From positions 1-32,648 of the forward strand of contig PJAB01000239.1 in the NCBI GenBank assembly GCA_002887195.1: a stretch of 32,648 nt of DNA. The letters run 5' to 3'. Origin of the DNA: Chrysochromulina parva (Eukaryota; Haptophyta; Prymnesiales; Chrysochromulinaceae). Position 1 is the first letter of the stretch, and each line of letters begins with the position of its first letter. Under the pieces are notes generated by a model. The model was not told the DNA's origin. It was given only the letters and a program-made list of their open reading frames with translations, and did not search any database. Below are positions 24,796-32,648 of the stretch, one piece after another. The position numbers were made by a program, and so were the translations under genes.

Positions 24796-26337
24796 TTAAT
24801 ACCTCGCCTCGACGCAGCCATCCGCGCGCAGACTGAGCGCCATCTTGGCACCCCACCAAAACGAGACGGAGAAGGAGGTCTCGAGCGAGCGCACGTAGTG
24901 CCAGACGTGGCGCGGGATGTACAGCAGCTCACCCGGCGCCAGGATGCAGTGCATGAACGGAGTGCTCTCCACCAGCGGCTGACGCGCCGGCTGCGGCTGA
25001 TCAAGGTCCACGTGGCAGTTGTTGCACAGCGCACCGCTTCGGGGGTAGAGTCGCGACGTGTGCCGCGCCTCATACAACCGCACGTACTTATGGCCAACCA
25101 CCTGCGCGAGCGTGTTGTGGTACGGGTCCGTGTGCAGCGGCGAGACGGTCCCAGCCGGCCCAAACCACGCCGAGACGATCGGTGCGAGGGACTGTTCACA
25201 CTCTGGCGGGGCTCCTTCATCCTCGGCGGTGCGGGCGGAACAGAAACGCGGTGTGAGGATATCTTCACGGAGGGACGGGATTTGGTCGAAGAGCTGGTAC
25301 TGAGCGAGGTAGCCGCAAGCCGCCGCCGCCTCCTCGTCCGCCGCATGCGCCTTGTCTGCAGACACCTCCTCAACTGCGGCCGTTGCCTCCAAGCGCGCCG
25401 CCATCGCCTTCGCCGTCGGTTTCGTGGGTTTCGTCGATTTCGTCGGTTTCGTCGGTTTCGGCGCCGACGGCGAGCCGCCCAAGGCTTCGTTGGCGGAGTG
25501 AGCTTCGGCGGAGTCAGGCGCGCCTTCCACATAGCGTTCAATGTACTCCGACAGGCTCATGACGCGCTGTGCCCATGAGTCACTCAGGTACGTCGAGGTC
25601 GCGTCCGCAACCGCGTATGTCTCTACGGGCACGAGACGAGTACCTGCCTGCTCCACGAGATACGCCGTCGTCCAGCGGCGCAGCGCGGGCCACTCATCGA
25701 GGGCACCGCAGAGGATCACGGGCCGCGGCGGCGCCTCGATACTGCCTTCCATGTACTGTGCACGGAAAGCCTCTGTGCTGAGCGAACTCGCGTCCACACG
25801 AGGAATTGGTACGCCACCCACCGCCGAGAAGTGCTTGCAGCTGGCCTCGAAGTGCCGCCGGCGCACCGTGGCCGCCTCGCTCGCAGAGGTTGAGCTGTAA
25901 GCGCTGCTCGCAGCATCGGGATCGCTCGTGCGCTTCGTCGCCTCGCGTTGCAGCCGGCCAGCGGCCAAGATCAGCGACTCTGCGTGTGGTGCCCACAACT
26001 CTATGCCGCCTCGCAAGATGGCAAGATCGAGCGCACGCAGTGCATCCGTGGCCGCCTGATGCACAAGCTCCGGCCTCGATGCCGAAGCCCGCAACCTCGC
26101 ATCGGCAAAGTACAGCGACGCAGCTGCATATGCAGCGGCATGAGGTGCGTATGCTGCATGCTCGAGGCCAGCCTCAAGGAACGGGAATGTCGCCTCTCGC
26201 GCAGCGTCGCATGCGGCTTCTGTGCGCTCGCGCTCCGCAGCACGAAGAGCGGTGGCCACATCCGTGTCCAGAGATGCGAGGTCTACCGGCAGCGAGGATA
26301 ATGGAGGCGCTGAAGCATCGTCATGAGGACGCTTCAT
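24796..26337 (-). CDS. KDM8: KDM8/JMJD5-like JmjC 2-oxoglutarate dioxygenase
   Basis: 513 residues, intronless. The C-terminal JmjC domain begins with RPVILCGALDEWPALRRW (205-222). It carries WFGPAGTVSPLHTDPYHN, whose His402 and Asp404 bind iron. GHKYVRLY (415-422) follows, with the Lys expected to bind 2-oxoglutarate. LLYIPRHVWHYVRSL brings the distal His480, and SFSVSFWW closes the domain. This order and wording is that of KDM8/JMJD5, which hydroxylates arginines. Residues 1-170 form an Ala-rich helical region like the N-terminal helical part of JMJD5. About 70 residues (272-340) with a PTKPTK repeat are inserted inside the JmjC domain. All metal ligands are present, so an active enzyme is likely; the substrate is unknown. 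Confidence 0.88.
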   Translation of the reverse strand: MKRPHDDASAPPLSSLPVDLASLDTDVATALRAAERERTEAACDAAREATFPFLEAGLEHAAYAPHAAAYAAASLYFADARLRASASRPELVHQAATDALRALDLAILRGGIELWAPHAESLILAAGRLQREATKRTSDPDAASSAYSSTSASEAATVRRRHFEASCKHFSAVGGVPIPRVDASSLSTEAFRAQYMEGSIEAPPRPVILCGALDEWPALRRWTTAYLVEQAGTRLVPVETYAVADATSTYLSDSWAQRVMSLSEYIERYVEGAPDSAEAHSANEALGGSPSAPKPTKPTKSTKPTKPTAKAMAARLEATAAVEEVSADKAHAADEEAAAACGYLAQYQLFDQIPSLREDILTPRFCSARTAEDEGAPPECEQSLAPIVSAWFGPAGTVSPLHTDPYHNTLAQVVGHKYVRLYEARHTSRLYPRSGALCNNCHVDLDQPQPARQPLVESTPFMHCILAPGELLYIPRHVWHYVRSLETSFSVSFWWGAKMALSLRADGCVEARY

Positions 26338-26604
26338 GTGTGAGTACCGGTATAAACATTGGCTGTGAATAGGCTGTTAATACTCAGCCTACTCGGATGC
26401 CTACTCAGTGCCTACTCTATGGTAGGGCACACAGGATAAGGTGTTGATGATGGGGTTCTGTGAGCTGGAAAGACAGGGAACCGTGAAGTGAGCAAGAAGT
26501 GAGCGCTCAGAACGACGCGAATGAAATGAGGGGCCCACAGAATGGTCCTGTGGTGCTCGATTGGCGTTGCAGACAGCCGAGCCACTTACCCGGTACATAC
26601 CACG

Positions 26605-27513
26605 CTACGGCCTTTGCGGTGGAGACAGAGAGTCGAGAAAGTCGCCCACGACCCGAAAGAAAGCCGTTGGGTTTCTCTCGAAGACGTCATTATGGCCCGC
26701 ACCCTCGACAAAGTGGGGCTCGCGCCGGAGGTGCGGCGGGCAGAGCCGGTGGAGCCGCACCGAGTGCGACACGTCGATCACCTCATCCTCGGTCCCATGC
26801 ATGATCAACACGGGGCAGCCCACTCTACCGAGCCTTCGGTGGTTTGGGTAGATGTCGCAGCACATGAAGACGAACGGCGGGCCACAAAAGCCCGCCGGCG
26901 AGCAGCAGGGCGCAGGCGCGAGCACACGCAGCCCGCTGAGCAGACCCGACAGCAAGAAGAGGCCGCGCAAGCCCTTGCGCCGCTCGGCGAGCCACGTCGA
27001 CGGCCCGGAGCCCACCGACTGGCCGACGAGCACGATCTTGTCGTCGGCCACGCCGCAACTCGACAGGTATGTGTGCGCGGCAGAGATGTCGGCGTAAGTG
27101 CCCGCCTCGGACGGACTTCCGCTCGACGCGCCGTACCCGCAGTAGTCATACGCGACCACGTTCACGTTCAGTTTGAGCGCGAGGAGCTGCAGCAACTCGA
27201 CGCACTCGCCGCAGTCCATCGCGTTGCCATGCGACCAAAGCAGCGTAATGTCGGCACCTTCACTGTGAAAGTGAAAGAGTGCGATGCGTTCACCGTGGCT
27301 GGACGTGGCGAAGTGCGTCGTCAGCGTGACACCCGGTGGGGGTGGGTGAGGCCTCCCGTCGACCCACTTGAGCTCGACCGACCCATGATTGTTGGAGCTC
27401 ATGCGATAAGTTGGATGAGGCGGGTGGAAGGCAAAATGGCTTTGAAGCTGCTGGATGTTGCAGCGCATGCCCGGCAGCACGCATAGAAGCGCACACGAAA
27501 GCCCCGCGCCCAT
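26605..27513 (-). CDS. ABHD17: ABHD17-like serine hydrolase (protein depalmitoylase type)
   Basis: 302 residues from ATG 27513; the longer frame starts at a TTG. The N-terminus MGAGLSCALLC...MRC followed by FAFHPPHPTY copies the ABHD17 layout of a Cys cluster (palmitoylated, membrane anchoring) and a LAFxPPxPTY block; Gly2 may add myristoylation. The fold signatures are LLWSHGNAMDCGE, AYDYCGYGASSGSPSE, the nucleophile GQSVGSG (Ser166), IMHGTEDEVID (Asp243) and EGAGHNDV (His274), so the triad is complete. ABHD17 enzymes remove palmitate from membrane proteins. The family's short CCDIYPN stretch is also present. It lies 267 bp upstream, in map order, of the KDM8-like gene and on the same strand. 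Confidence 0.9.
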   Translation of the reverse strand: MGAGLSCALLCVLPGMRCNIQQLQSHFAFHPPHPTYRMSSNNHGSVELKWVDGRPHPPPPGVTLTTHFATSSHGERIALFHFHSEGADITLLWSHGNAMDCGECVELLQLLALKLNVNVVAYDYCGYGASSGSPSEAGTYADISAAHTYLSSCGVADDKIVLVGQSVGSGPSTWLAERRKGLRGLFLLSGLLSGLRVLAPAPCCSPAGFCGPPFVFMCCDIYPNHRRLGRVGCPVLIMHGTEDEVIDVSHSVRLHRLCPPHLRREPHFVEGAGHNDVFERNPTAFFRVVGDFLDSLSPPQRP

Positions 27514-28368
27514 GCGTGTGAATGTTCTATTCAAAACAAATCAAGACAAGTCAAGTCAACACGATCTCAAAAGTGTATACATCGTGTGTGTATCTCGATT
27601 ATCTGTCGTGTGCTTCCAGCTGCTCTCTGTCTTTTTCAAGGAAGATAGCCGCGAGACCCCGAGCCGCGCGCATTCACGATTCCCACACAGGTCCGAGGCG
27701 GGACCGCCCCGCTGACAGGTGTGGGGCACATGGGGCCTTATAAACATGAAAAATAGTAGACCTCTGGACCTCTCCCCCTTGGGTCAAGGCGGCGCAAATC
27801 TCTTCTCGCGCCCGTGTTTCCGGCCGCGGCGGCCGCGGGCCGGCGGCGCCAACCGCCATTGGCATTGCCGATTGCCGCATGCCCGATGTGCCGGGAGCGC
27901 CTGCGCGCCGGTCCCGGCGCGCCCGAAATGCGCCGCACCGTAACTTTACTCTTTTAGACTCTTTACTCGACTCGCAAGTCGTACGCAAGTGCCAAGTCGC
28001 ATCTCTCATGTAATCATATTATCATCGCGCATGCGCCCAGGCGGTAGTGCGCACCTGTCTCCTCGCCGCCTCCCGCATGCTGCACAATCGCTTCTGCTCT
28101 CCATGGGGACGCCCGCTCGAAGCGCCCTTGCACAATGTTCACAGCCGCCCCCTGCCCACACCCCTGCCTCCTCGCCGCCACCACGGCGCCTGCGCCGCCG
28201 GCCGCGGCGCGTCGTTCCGCCGGCCCCGCTTGAATTGCATGCCTACATGGGTACGCTCAACACGGCGCTCTCCCGCGATGAGTCGCCGCCCCACACGCGC
28301 TCAACACGGCGCTCACGCGGTCTGACGAAGCAGCTCCTCTGACGAAGCAGCCCGCCTGACGAAGCCGC
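27514..28368. other. Intergenic region, upstream of the ABHD17-like gene
   Basis: 855 bp. TTTATAAGG on the minus strand (about 27736-27745) is TATA-like and could serve the ABHD17-like gene. On the plus strand a small frame from ATG 27746 (66 aa, Arg/Pro-rich) has no support. AAGTCAAGTCAAC (about 27545-27560) and ACTC-rich repeats (27950-27975) occur. From 28250 on, doubled GCTCAACACGGCGCTC and copies of CTGACGAAGCAGC lie in the 3' flank of the EF-hand repeat gene. Confidence 0.45.
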
Positions 28369-28395
28369 TCACGCAGTCTGACGAAGCAGCTCCTC
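28310..28395 (-). repeat. 30-bp duplication of a gene's end, stop codon included
   Basis: 28366-28395 holds the last codons (EELLRQTA), the stop and a few bases beyond; 28310-28339 repeats this 30 bp with one mismatch, 56 bp away, in the 3' flank. Two further partial CTGACGAAGC copies lie between them. Confidence 0.85.
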
Positions 28396-31300
28396 GTGCA
28401 CGCGAGGCTTGCGGAAACCGCCAAAGAGGGTAGACTTGTAGAGCTCGGGCGAGAATGGGGCGACCCGCTCGCGGTTCGAGAAGGTCTCCGTCGGGTCGAC
28501 ATCGGTCGCGAAGGCCACGTAGTTGACCGAGCCGTCGCCGCGGATGTTGTACTTGTCGAACAGGAGCTCGAGCTCGTCGGCGGACGGCTCGATGCCCAGC
28601 CGAGCGAGCCCTTGCACGTACTGGCCGCGCGTGCAGCAGTCGATCATGATAGGAGAGTTGTTGGAGAGCGCGAAGTCGTGGAAGGGCGCCTTGACGTAGA
28701 CGCTCCGGATGGCGAAGCGCTGCTTCATCTGGGCAAGCAGCTTCTGCACCTTGGCCTCCTTCTCCGGGCTGAGGGTGATGCGCGTGTGGCCGATCTCGGG
28801 CACGATAGGGTGCGGCTGTGCCAGCGGCATCTTCTCCAGGCCAGGCATGATGACCACGTCCTTGATGTCCTTGCAAAACTCCTTCCACGAGAAGAAGTAC
28901 TCGCCGTCGAGCGTCTCGCGCGCGTACACCTCCTCGAGCAGGTTGAGCTCCGCCTCGGTCGGCGCCTCGTTCGTGTAGTGCATGCCGAAGGCGGCGTTGA
29001 GCGCGCGTCGGAACTGCGGACGCGAGATCGCGCCCATGTTGTGGCGGTCGTAGTCGACGAAGTAGTCGTTGACCGGCACGTTGAACTGGCTGGCCTTCTC
29101 CTGCAGCCGGCGCATCAGCTCCGCAAGGCTCGACGCATCGGGCCGCTGCGACATGAGCCCGGGCACGTTGGCGACGAGCGGAGGGCGTCCCGGCTGCACG
29201 AGCGCCGTCTTGGGCGCCTTGAAGTTGGCGTTTGTCTTGAAGAGCGGCACCTCGGCGCGCTCGAGTGCCTCGCGGTCGGAGCCGCGCTCCTCCGGGTCGA
29301 CCGCCACGCAGAAGTCCACGTAGTTGATGAAGCCGTCGCCCTTGTCGTCGAACTTGCGCGTGAGCAGCTCGACCTGCTGCGTGGTCGCCTCGAGACCCAA
29401 GCGAGCGAGGCACTGCGAGAACTGCGACTTGGTCACGTGGTCCACGACGCGGCTCGAGTTGCGGTTGTACTCAGCGTCCGTAAAGAAGGGCTTCACAAGC
29501 ATACGCCTGTCCATGACACGCTTGCGGAAGCGCGACAGGACCCCGGCCACCTCGGTCTCCTCGTCGGTGGTCAGCGGCGCCTTGGGCCGGGGTAGGTGGG
29601 CGACGAGCGGCGGCGGCTGAGCAGAGGGATTCCTCTCGAGCTTCGTCATGACGAAGATGGAGTCAACGTCGCCGACGAACTTCTTCCAGTTCACGTGCAC
29701 CACGCCCGACTTGCCCACCGCGTACGTGCGCACGAGCAAGTCACTCTCGGCCTGCGAGAGAGGCAGGTGCTTGCCCCACGTCATCACGAGAGACTGCTGG
29801 AATTGCGGCACGGTGATGGTGCCGTCGCGGTGGCGGTCAAAGTCCTTGAAGACCTCGTCCACGCGCAGCCGCTGCGCCCACGCGCCCCGCTGCAGCTTCT
29901 CGAGCAGCACCTGCAAGTTCGGCGGGTGCTGGGCGCTGTAGGGCGTCAGCACCGGCGCGGGCGCGTCGTTCGTAGTGGGCGGCCGACCCGGCTGCACGTT
30001 GATGATCGGCCCAGGCACAACACGATCCATGCGGTAGCCGCCCGCGAGGAAGGGCTTGGTGCCGTACTCGGGGTCCTGAGGGAAGGCATGCAGCGTCTGC
30101 GCGCGACCCGAGAAGGCCTCGTAAGGGTCGATGTCGCGCACGAAGGCGACGTAATTGACAGTCCCAAACCCGAGCGTGTCGTAGCGCTCGAAGAGGAGCG
30201 CCGCGTCGTGCGCCTCGATCTCGACGCCAAAGCGCGAGAGCGACTGGAGCATGTTCTGGCGCGTGATGTGGTCCGAGATCTTGACCGAGTGCGACCACTC
30301 TCCGAAGTCGGCAAAGAGCGGCTTCACGAGCACGCGGCGCACCTCGACGCGCTTGCGGAGGTCCGCGAGCAGCTTCTGCACGGCCGCCTCGCGCGCGGGC
30401 GGCTGGAGCGTCACCGGCCGCTGCTCGGCCTTTTTGTACGAGGGCCCGAGCGTCGGGTCCTTTTCCATGCCCCTAGGCGCCTCATTCCCCTTGTTCACGT
30501 CGTCCACGAACTTGCGCCACATGACGTGCTGCGCGCCATGGCGCATCGTCCGCGCGTAGGTCTTGAGGAGCAAATCGATCTCGCCCTCGGAGAGCCCCAA
30601 ACCGATCTTGTCGTACGCGAGCATGAGCTGCTTGACGAACTGCGGCTGCGTCACGGTCCCATCGCCGTGCTTGTCGAAGTCGATGAAGTAATCGAACAGG
30701 CGTAGCCGGTGCTGCATGGCCTTGACCTGCAGCTTATCGATCAGCGGCGCGAGCTCTGCGACAGCGGGGTAAACGACCGGGTAGAGGGGCTGGTCGAAGG
30801 TGATAGGGGTGCGCCCCGGCTGGTCGGGGATCCCGTCCGCGTGGTACAGCTTCTTCCGGAACCCGCTCTTGAGCGGCTTCTCCACGTAGCTGCGCGGCTC
30901 GCGTGCTGAAAAGGTCTTGAGAGCCGGGTCGACCGCGCAGCAGAAGGCAATGTAGTCGACGTAGCCGTCGGAGGCGCCCGCAAAGGCCTTGGTGAGCACC
31001 GCGGTCTCCTCGGCAGAGACCTCGAGCTTCAGCTGGGACAGGCCGTTGCGGAACTGGATCTTGGTCACCTGGTCAATCGCCAGTGTCGAGTTGAGGTTCT
31101 TCGAGTAGTCGTCGAAGATGGGCCGGATGTCGATTTGGCGCGTCTTGACGAGGTGTGCGAGGCGCGCGACGACCGCCTCGCACTCGGCCGTCTCCTCGGG
31201 CGTCAGAAGCGGCGACTCGCGCACCAGCGTCGGCGTAAAGTCCATCGTCGTCGAGAACGGGTTCGACTCCATGTTGCTCGTTGTGAAGATCGAATCGATG

Positions 31301-31605
31301 TCGTCGAGAAAGGGCTCGTACCTGACGCGCTTCGGGTCGGTCGGGTCGGCGAAGTGCACGGCGAGCGCCTTGAGCTCCGGATCGCTCATCGCCAGACGTG
31401 ACTCCGCGAACGCGGTCCGGAACTTGGCCTCCGTGATGACGCCCGAGCGCAACGGGTCAAAGTCCCTGAAGAACTCGCGAATGCGAATGCGGCCCCTGAA
31501 GATGTCCTTCTTCAGGCGCTCGATCAGCGCGTGGACGTCCACCTTGGTGGCCGCCGAGAGTGTGCCGATCATATCGGACCGGCCTGGGAAGCGAAGGTCC
31601 GCCAT
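28369..31605 (-). CDS. EF-hand repeat protein, four modules (axonemal EFCAB6-like candidate)
   Basis: 1078 residues, intronless, ATG 31605. About four modules of 260-270 residues follow one another. Each has R-x-R-x-x-(D/E)-(Y/F)-F-x-D-(F/Y)-D with an EF-like loop and PQF (for example DFDKHGDGTVTQPQF at 309-323 and DFDRHRDGTITVPQF). A WKKF or WKEF block follows, then R...VKP.F.D, and finally a second EF-like loop such as FDDKGDGFINYVDF ending in VDP. Only some loops keep the acidic ligands and most lack Glu12, so the repeats are probably structural more than Ca2+-binding. Linkers contain repeated QPGRxP motifs. Such tandem degenerate EF-hand proteins are found inside ciliary doublet microtubules (EFCAB6 type); that match is by architecture, not by alignment, and would imply a flagellated cell. 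Confidence 0.75.
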   Translation of the reverse strand: MADLRFPGRSDMIGTLSAATKVDVHALIERLKKDIFRGRIRIREFFRDFDPLRSGVITEAKFRTAFAESRLAMSDPELKALAVHFADPTDPKRVRYEPFLDDIDSIFTTSNMESNPFSTTMDFTPTLVRESPLLTPEETAECEAVVARLAHLVKTRQIDIRPIFDDYSKNLNSTLAIDQVTKIQFRNGLSQLKLEVSAEETAVLTKAFAGASDGYVDYIAFCCAVDPALKTFSAREPRSYVEKPLKSGFRKKLYHADGIPDQPGRTPITFDQPLYPVVYPAVAELAPLIDKLQVKAMQHRLRLFDYFIDFDKHGDGTVTQPQFVKQLMLAYDKIGLGLSEGEIDLLLKTYARTMRHGAQHVMWRKFVDDVNKGNEAPRGMEKDPTLGPSYKKAEQRPVTLQPPAREAAVQKLLADLRKRVEVRRVLVKPLFADFGEWSHSVKISDHITRQNMLQSLSRFGVEIEAHDAALLFERYDTLGFGTVNYVAFVRDIDPYEAFSGRAQTLHAFPQDPEYGTKPFLAGGYRMDRVVPGPIINVQPGRPPTTNDAPAPVLTPYSAQHPPNLQVLLEKLQRGAWAQRLRVDEVFKDFDRHRDGTITVPQFQQSLVMTWGKHLPLSQAESDLLVRTYAVGKSGVVHVNWKKFVGDVDSIFVMTKLERNPSAQPPPLVAHLPRPKAPLTTDEETEVAGVLSRFRKRVMDRRMLVKPFFTDAEYNRNSSRVVDHVTKSQFSQCLARLGLEATTQQVELLTRKFDDKGDGFINYVDFCVAVDPEERGSDREALERAEVPLFKTNANFKAPKTALVQPGRPPLVANVPGLMSQRPDASSLAELMRRLQEKASQFNVPVNDYFVDYDRHNMGAISRPQFRRALNAAFGMHYTNEAPTEAELNLLEEVYARETLDGEYFFSWKEFCKDIKDVVIMPGLEKMPLAQPHPIVPEIGHTRITLSPEKEAKVQKLLAQMKQRFAIRSVYVKAPFHDFALSNNSPIMIDCCTRGQYVQGLARLGIEPSADELELLFDKYNIRGDGSVNYVAFATDVDPTETFSNRERVAPFSPELYKSTLFGGFRKPRVHEELLRQTA

Positions 31606-32036
31606 CGTCGTGCGCTCAAGCAGAACGGAGCGCAGGGAGGAGGCCGAAACAACTCGGAACAGCGAGCTCGAAACGACGCTCCCAAAAATCCTCGACGAAG
31701 CACACGGCGCAAGATACGCTCATCCGCGCACCTTCGGCATGCGCGACGTGCTGCACGGTCGATTTGACGTGATTCGATTTCTCCGGACTTGATTGGAATC
31801 GGATAGAATAGGCGTTCACGCCACATCCGCCAATCCGTCTCCGCACAGAAAGTTATCGTGAATGTGAAACTATTTAGTCAGATTGTGAACTTAGTTAGTC
31901 AGTCAGCGGTCCCCCCACGCTCATCACACCACCGTTTCACACGCGCACACCTCCTCCTGCCTCTTCCGACGGCGCGCGCGCGACGCACGCGGCCTCGTCA
32001 ACCGATGCACCTTCGCCCGACCGTTCATGGTACCCC
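31606..32036 (-). other. Upstream region of the EF-hand repeat gene
   Basis: 431 bp between two minus-strand genes. TTAGTCAG-type units occur three times at about 31873-31903. The stretch at 31750-31860 is AT-richer than its flanks. No gene seen. Confidence 0.45.
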
Positions 32037-32648
32037 TCACGGCAGCACGGCCTCGGCTTCGTCGACGCCCGCCGATGACGCCGCGACGTTCTTCATCGGG
32101 ATGATCTCCGTGAACTTGATCTCGAAGCGTCGCCCATTTCTGGTCACGATTTCGAAGGGTGGGAGGTTGATGATGTTGCCCAGATTGTCAGCCTTGGCGC
32201 CAGATTTTGTGTCGGGCACGTTGAGTGAGAAGCACTGGCAGCCGAACACGCCGCCGTTCGCCGCGCAACTGATTCTGAACCTCTTGTTCTTCTCATCGCG
32301 GCTCGCCTTGAGGATGCACTCCCCCTCTCGGCCGCGCGTCGGGGTGAGCTCCGCGATGGTGAGCTGGCAGCCTGGAATCTTCAGTGTCGAGCGCGTTGCG
32401 GTCCCGCCAACGGCCCCGCCCAACTTCCCTCCAACGGTCCCGCCCAACTTGCCGTTGGCGGCCGCGCCCTCGCCCAACAGGCGCGCGATCTCGTTCTCGT
32501 CCTTGTTGGCGACCGCCGCCTCGTACTCCGCTGCCTTGGCCGCGGTCAAGCCCGCGACGGCGCCCGCGACGGCGCCCAACTTGCCGCCGTGCACCTGCGC
32601 CCGAGCGTCGTGCATCGCGAGGACCTTGGAGCGCTCGAGGTAGTCGTC
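32037..32648 (-). CDS. Unidentified protein, C-terminal part, cut by the right edge
   Basis: The frame is open to the edge (DDYLERSKVLAMHDA at the window end), so at least 203 residues remain. It begins with an Ala/Gly-rich stretch, KDENEIARLLGEG (which recalls an ankyrin-type helix pair) and a repeated GKLGGTVGGKLGGAVGG linker. Then comes a compact beta-rich domain: IPGCQLTIAELTP, GECILKASRDEKNKRFRI, a GVFGCQCFSLNVPD block with two Cys, NIINLPPFEIVTRNGRRFEI and KFTEIIPM. I do not recognise it. The codon pattern is good, so the gene is real. Confidence 0.7.
   Translation of the reverse strand, partial: DDYLERSKVLAMHDARAQVHGGKLGAVAGAVAGLTAAKAAEYEAAVANKDENEIARLLGEGAAANGKLGGTVGGKLGGAVGGTATRSTLKIPGCQLTIAELTPTRGREGECILKASRDEKNKRFRISCAANGGVFGCQCFSLNVPDTKSGAKADNLGNIINLPPFEIVTRNGRRFEIKFTEIIPMKNVAASSAGVDEAEAVLP

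Noticed and set aside
28396..30705. Long plus-strand frames (up to 399 aa) opposite the EF-hand repeat gene
   Set aside because: They are antisense shadows, rich in Arg/Leu/Val/His, as expected opposite a GC-rich coding strand.
31858..32643. 261-aa plus-strand frame at the right edge
   Set aside because: Mostly antisense to the minus-strand partial gene, whose codon pattern and beta-domain are better.
1..32648. A bacterial or phage gene cluster with a defence system
   Set aside because: Split domains with introns, KDM8, AMPK beta and ABHD17 homologues and gene spacing all point to eukaryotic nuclear DNA; no mobile-element genes were seen.

Overview
This window reads as nuclear DNA of a unicellular eukaryotic alga, most likely a haptophyte or a similar GC-rich protist. 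The evidence is the gene set: an AMPK beta subunit, a KDM8/JMJD5-type JmjC protein, an ABHD17-type serine hydrolase, a voltage-gated K+ channel with a cyclic-nucleotide-binding fold, a Tudor-like protein, an axonemal-type EF-hand repeat protein and a SelU-type selenoprotein candidate. Further support comes from genes packed on both strands without operons, GT-AG introns of about 50-300 nt, strong G/C at third codon positions and abundant low-complexity coding DNA. The lineage is inferred; no ribosomal or organellar marker is present.

Layout. 1-463 (-): end of an unidentified gene running off the left edge. 788-2383 (+): probable WSD/D-TOX-like chromatin protein with one inferred intron. 2675-5893 (+): large low-complexity protein with an eIF4E-binding motif and three copies of a short HLLxxLGV-type motif. 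6235-9281 (+): AMPK beta subunit with a long N-terminal extension and an 86-nt intron split out of its glycogen-binding domain. 10170-11429 (-): acylated six-EF-hand protein. 11711-14239 (-): arginyl-tRNA synthetase in three exons; one intron is almost wholly a 14-bp minisatellite. 14483-15136 (+): SelU/peroxiredoxin-like 2 protein with an in-frame TGA in place of the first Cys of a CxxC motif. 15840-17963 (-): cation channel. 18726-19940 (-): F-box-like plus SMI1/KNR4-like protein. 20157-20987 (+): unknown protein. 21175-22076 (+): alpha/beta hydrolase. 22241-23203 (+): NmrA-like Rossmann protein. 23701-24573 (+): Tudor-like protein. 24796-26337 (-): KDM8-like JmjC protein. 26605-27513 (-): ABHD17-like hydrolase. 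28369-31605 (-): four-repeat EF-hand protein. 32037-32648 (-): C-terminal part of an unidentified gene.

The genes are unrelated housekeeping and signalling loci rather than one pathway. Themes are calcium or membrane signalling (two EF-hand proteins, the channel, and three candidate N-acylated products), nutrient signalling and translation (AMPK beta, ArgRS, a putative eIF4E partner) and redox chemistry (SelU-like, NmrA-like). The strongest special signals are the UGA-Sec candidate and the introner-like intron whose 10-bp direct repeats flank both splice sites and which shares a 24-bp motif with two other places in the window.
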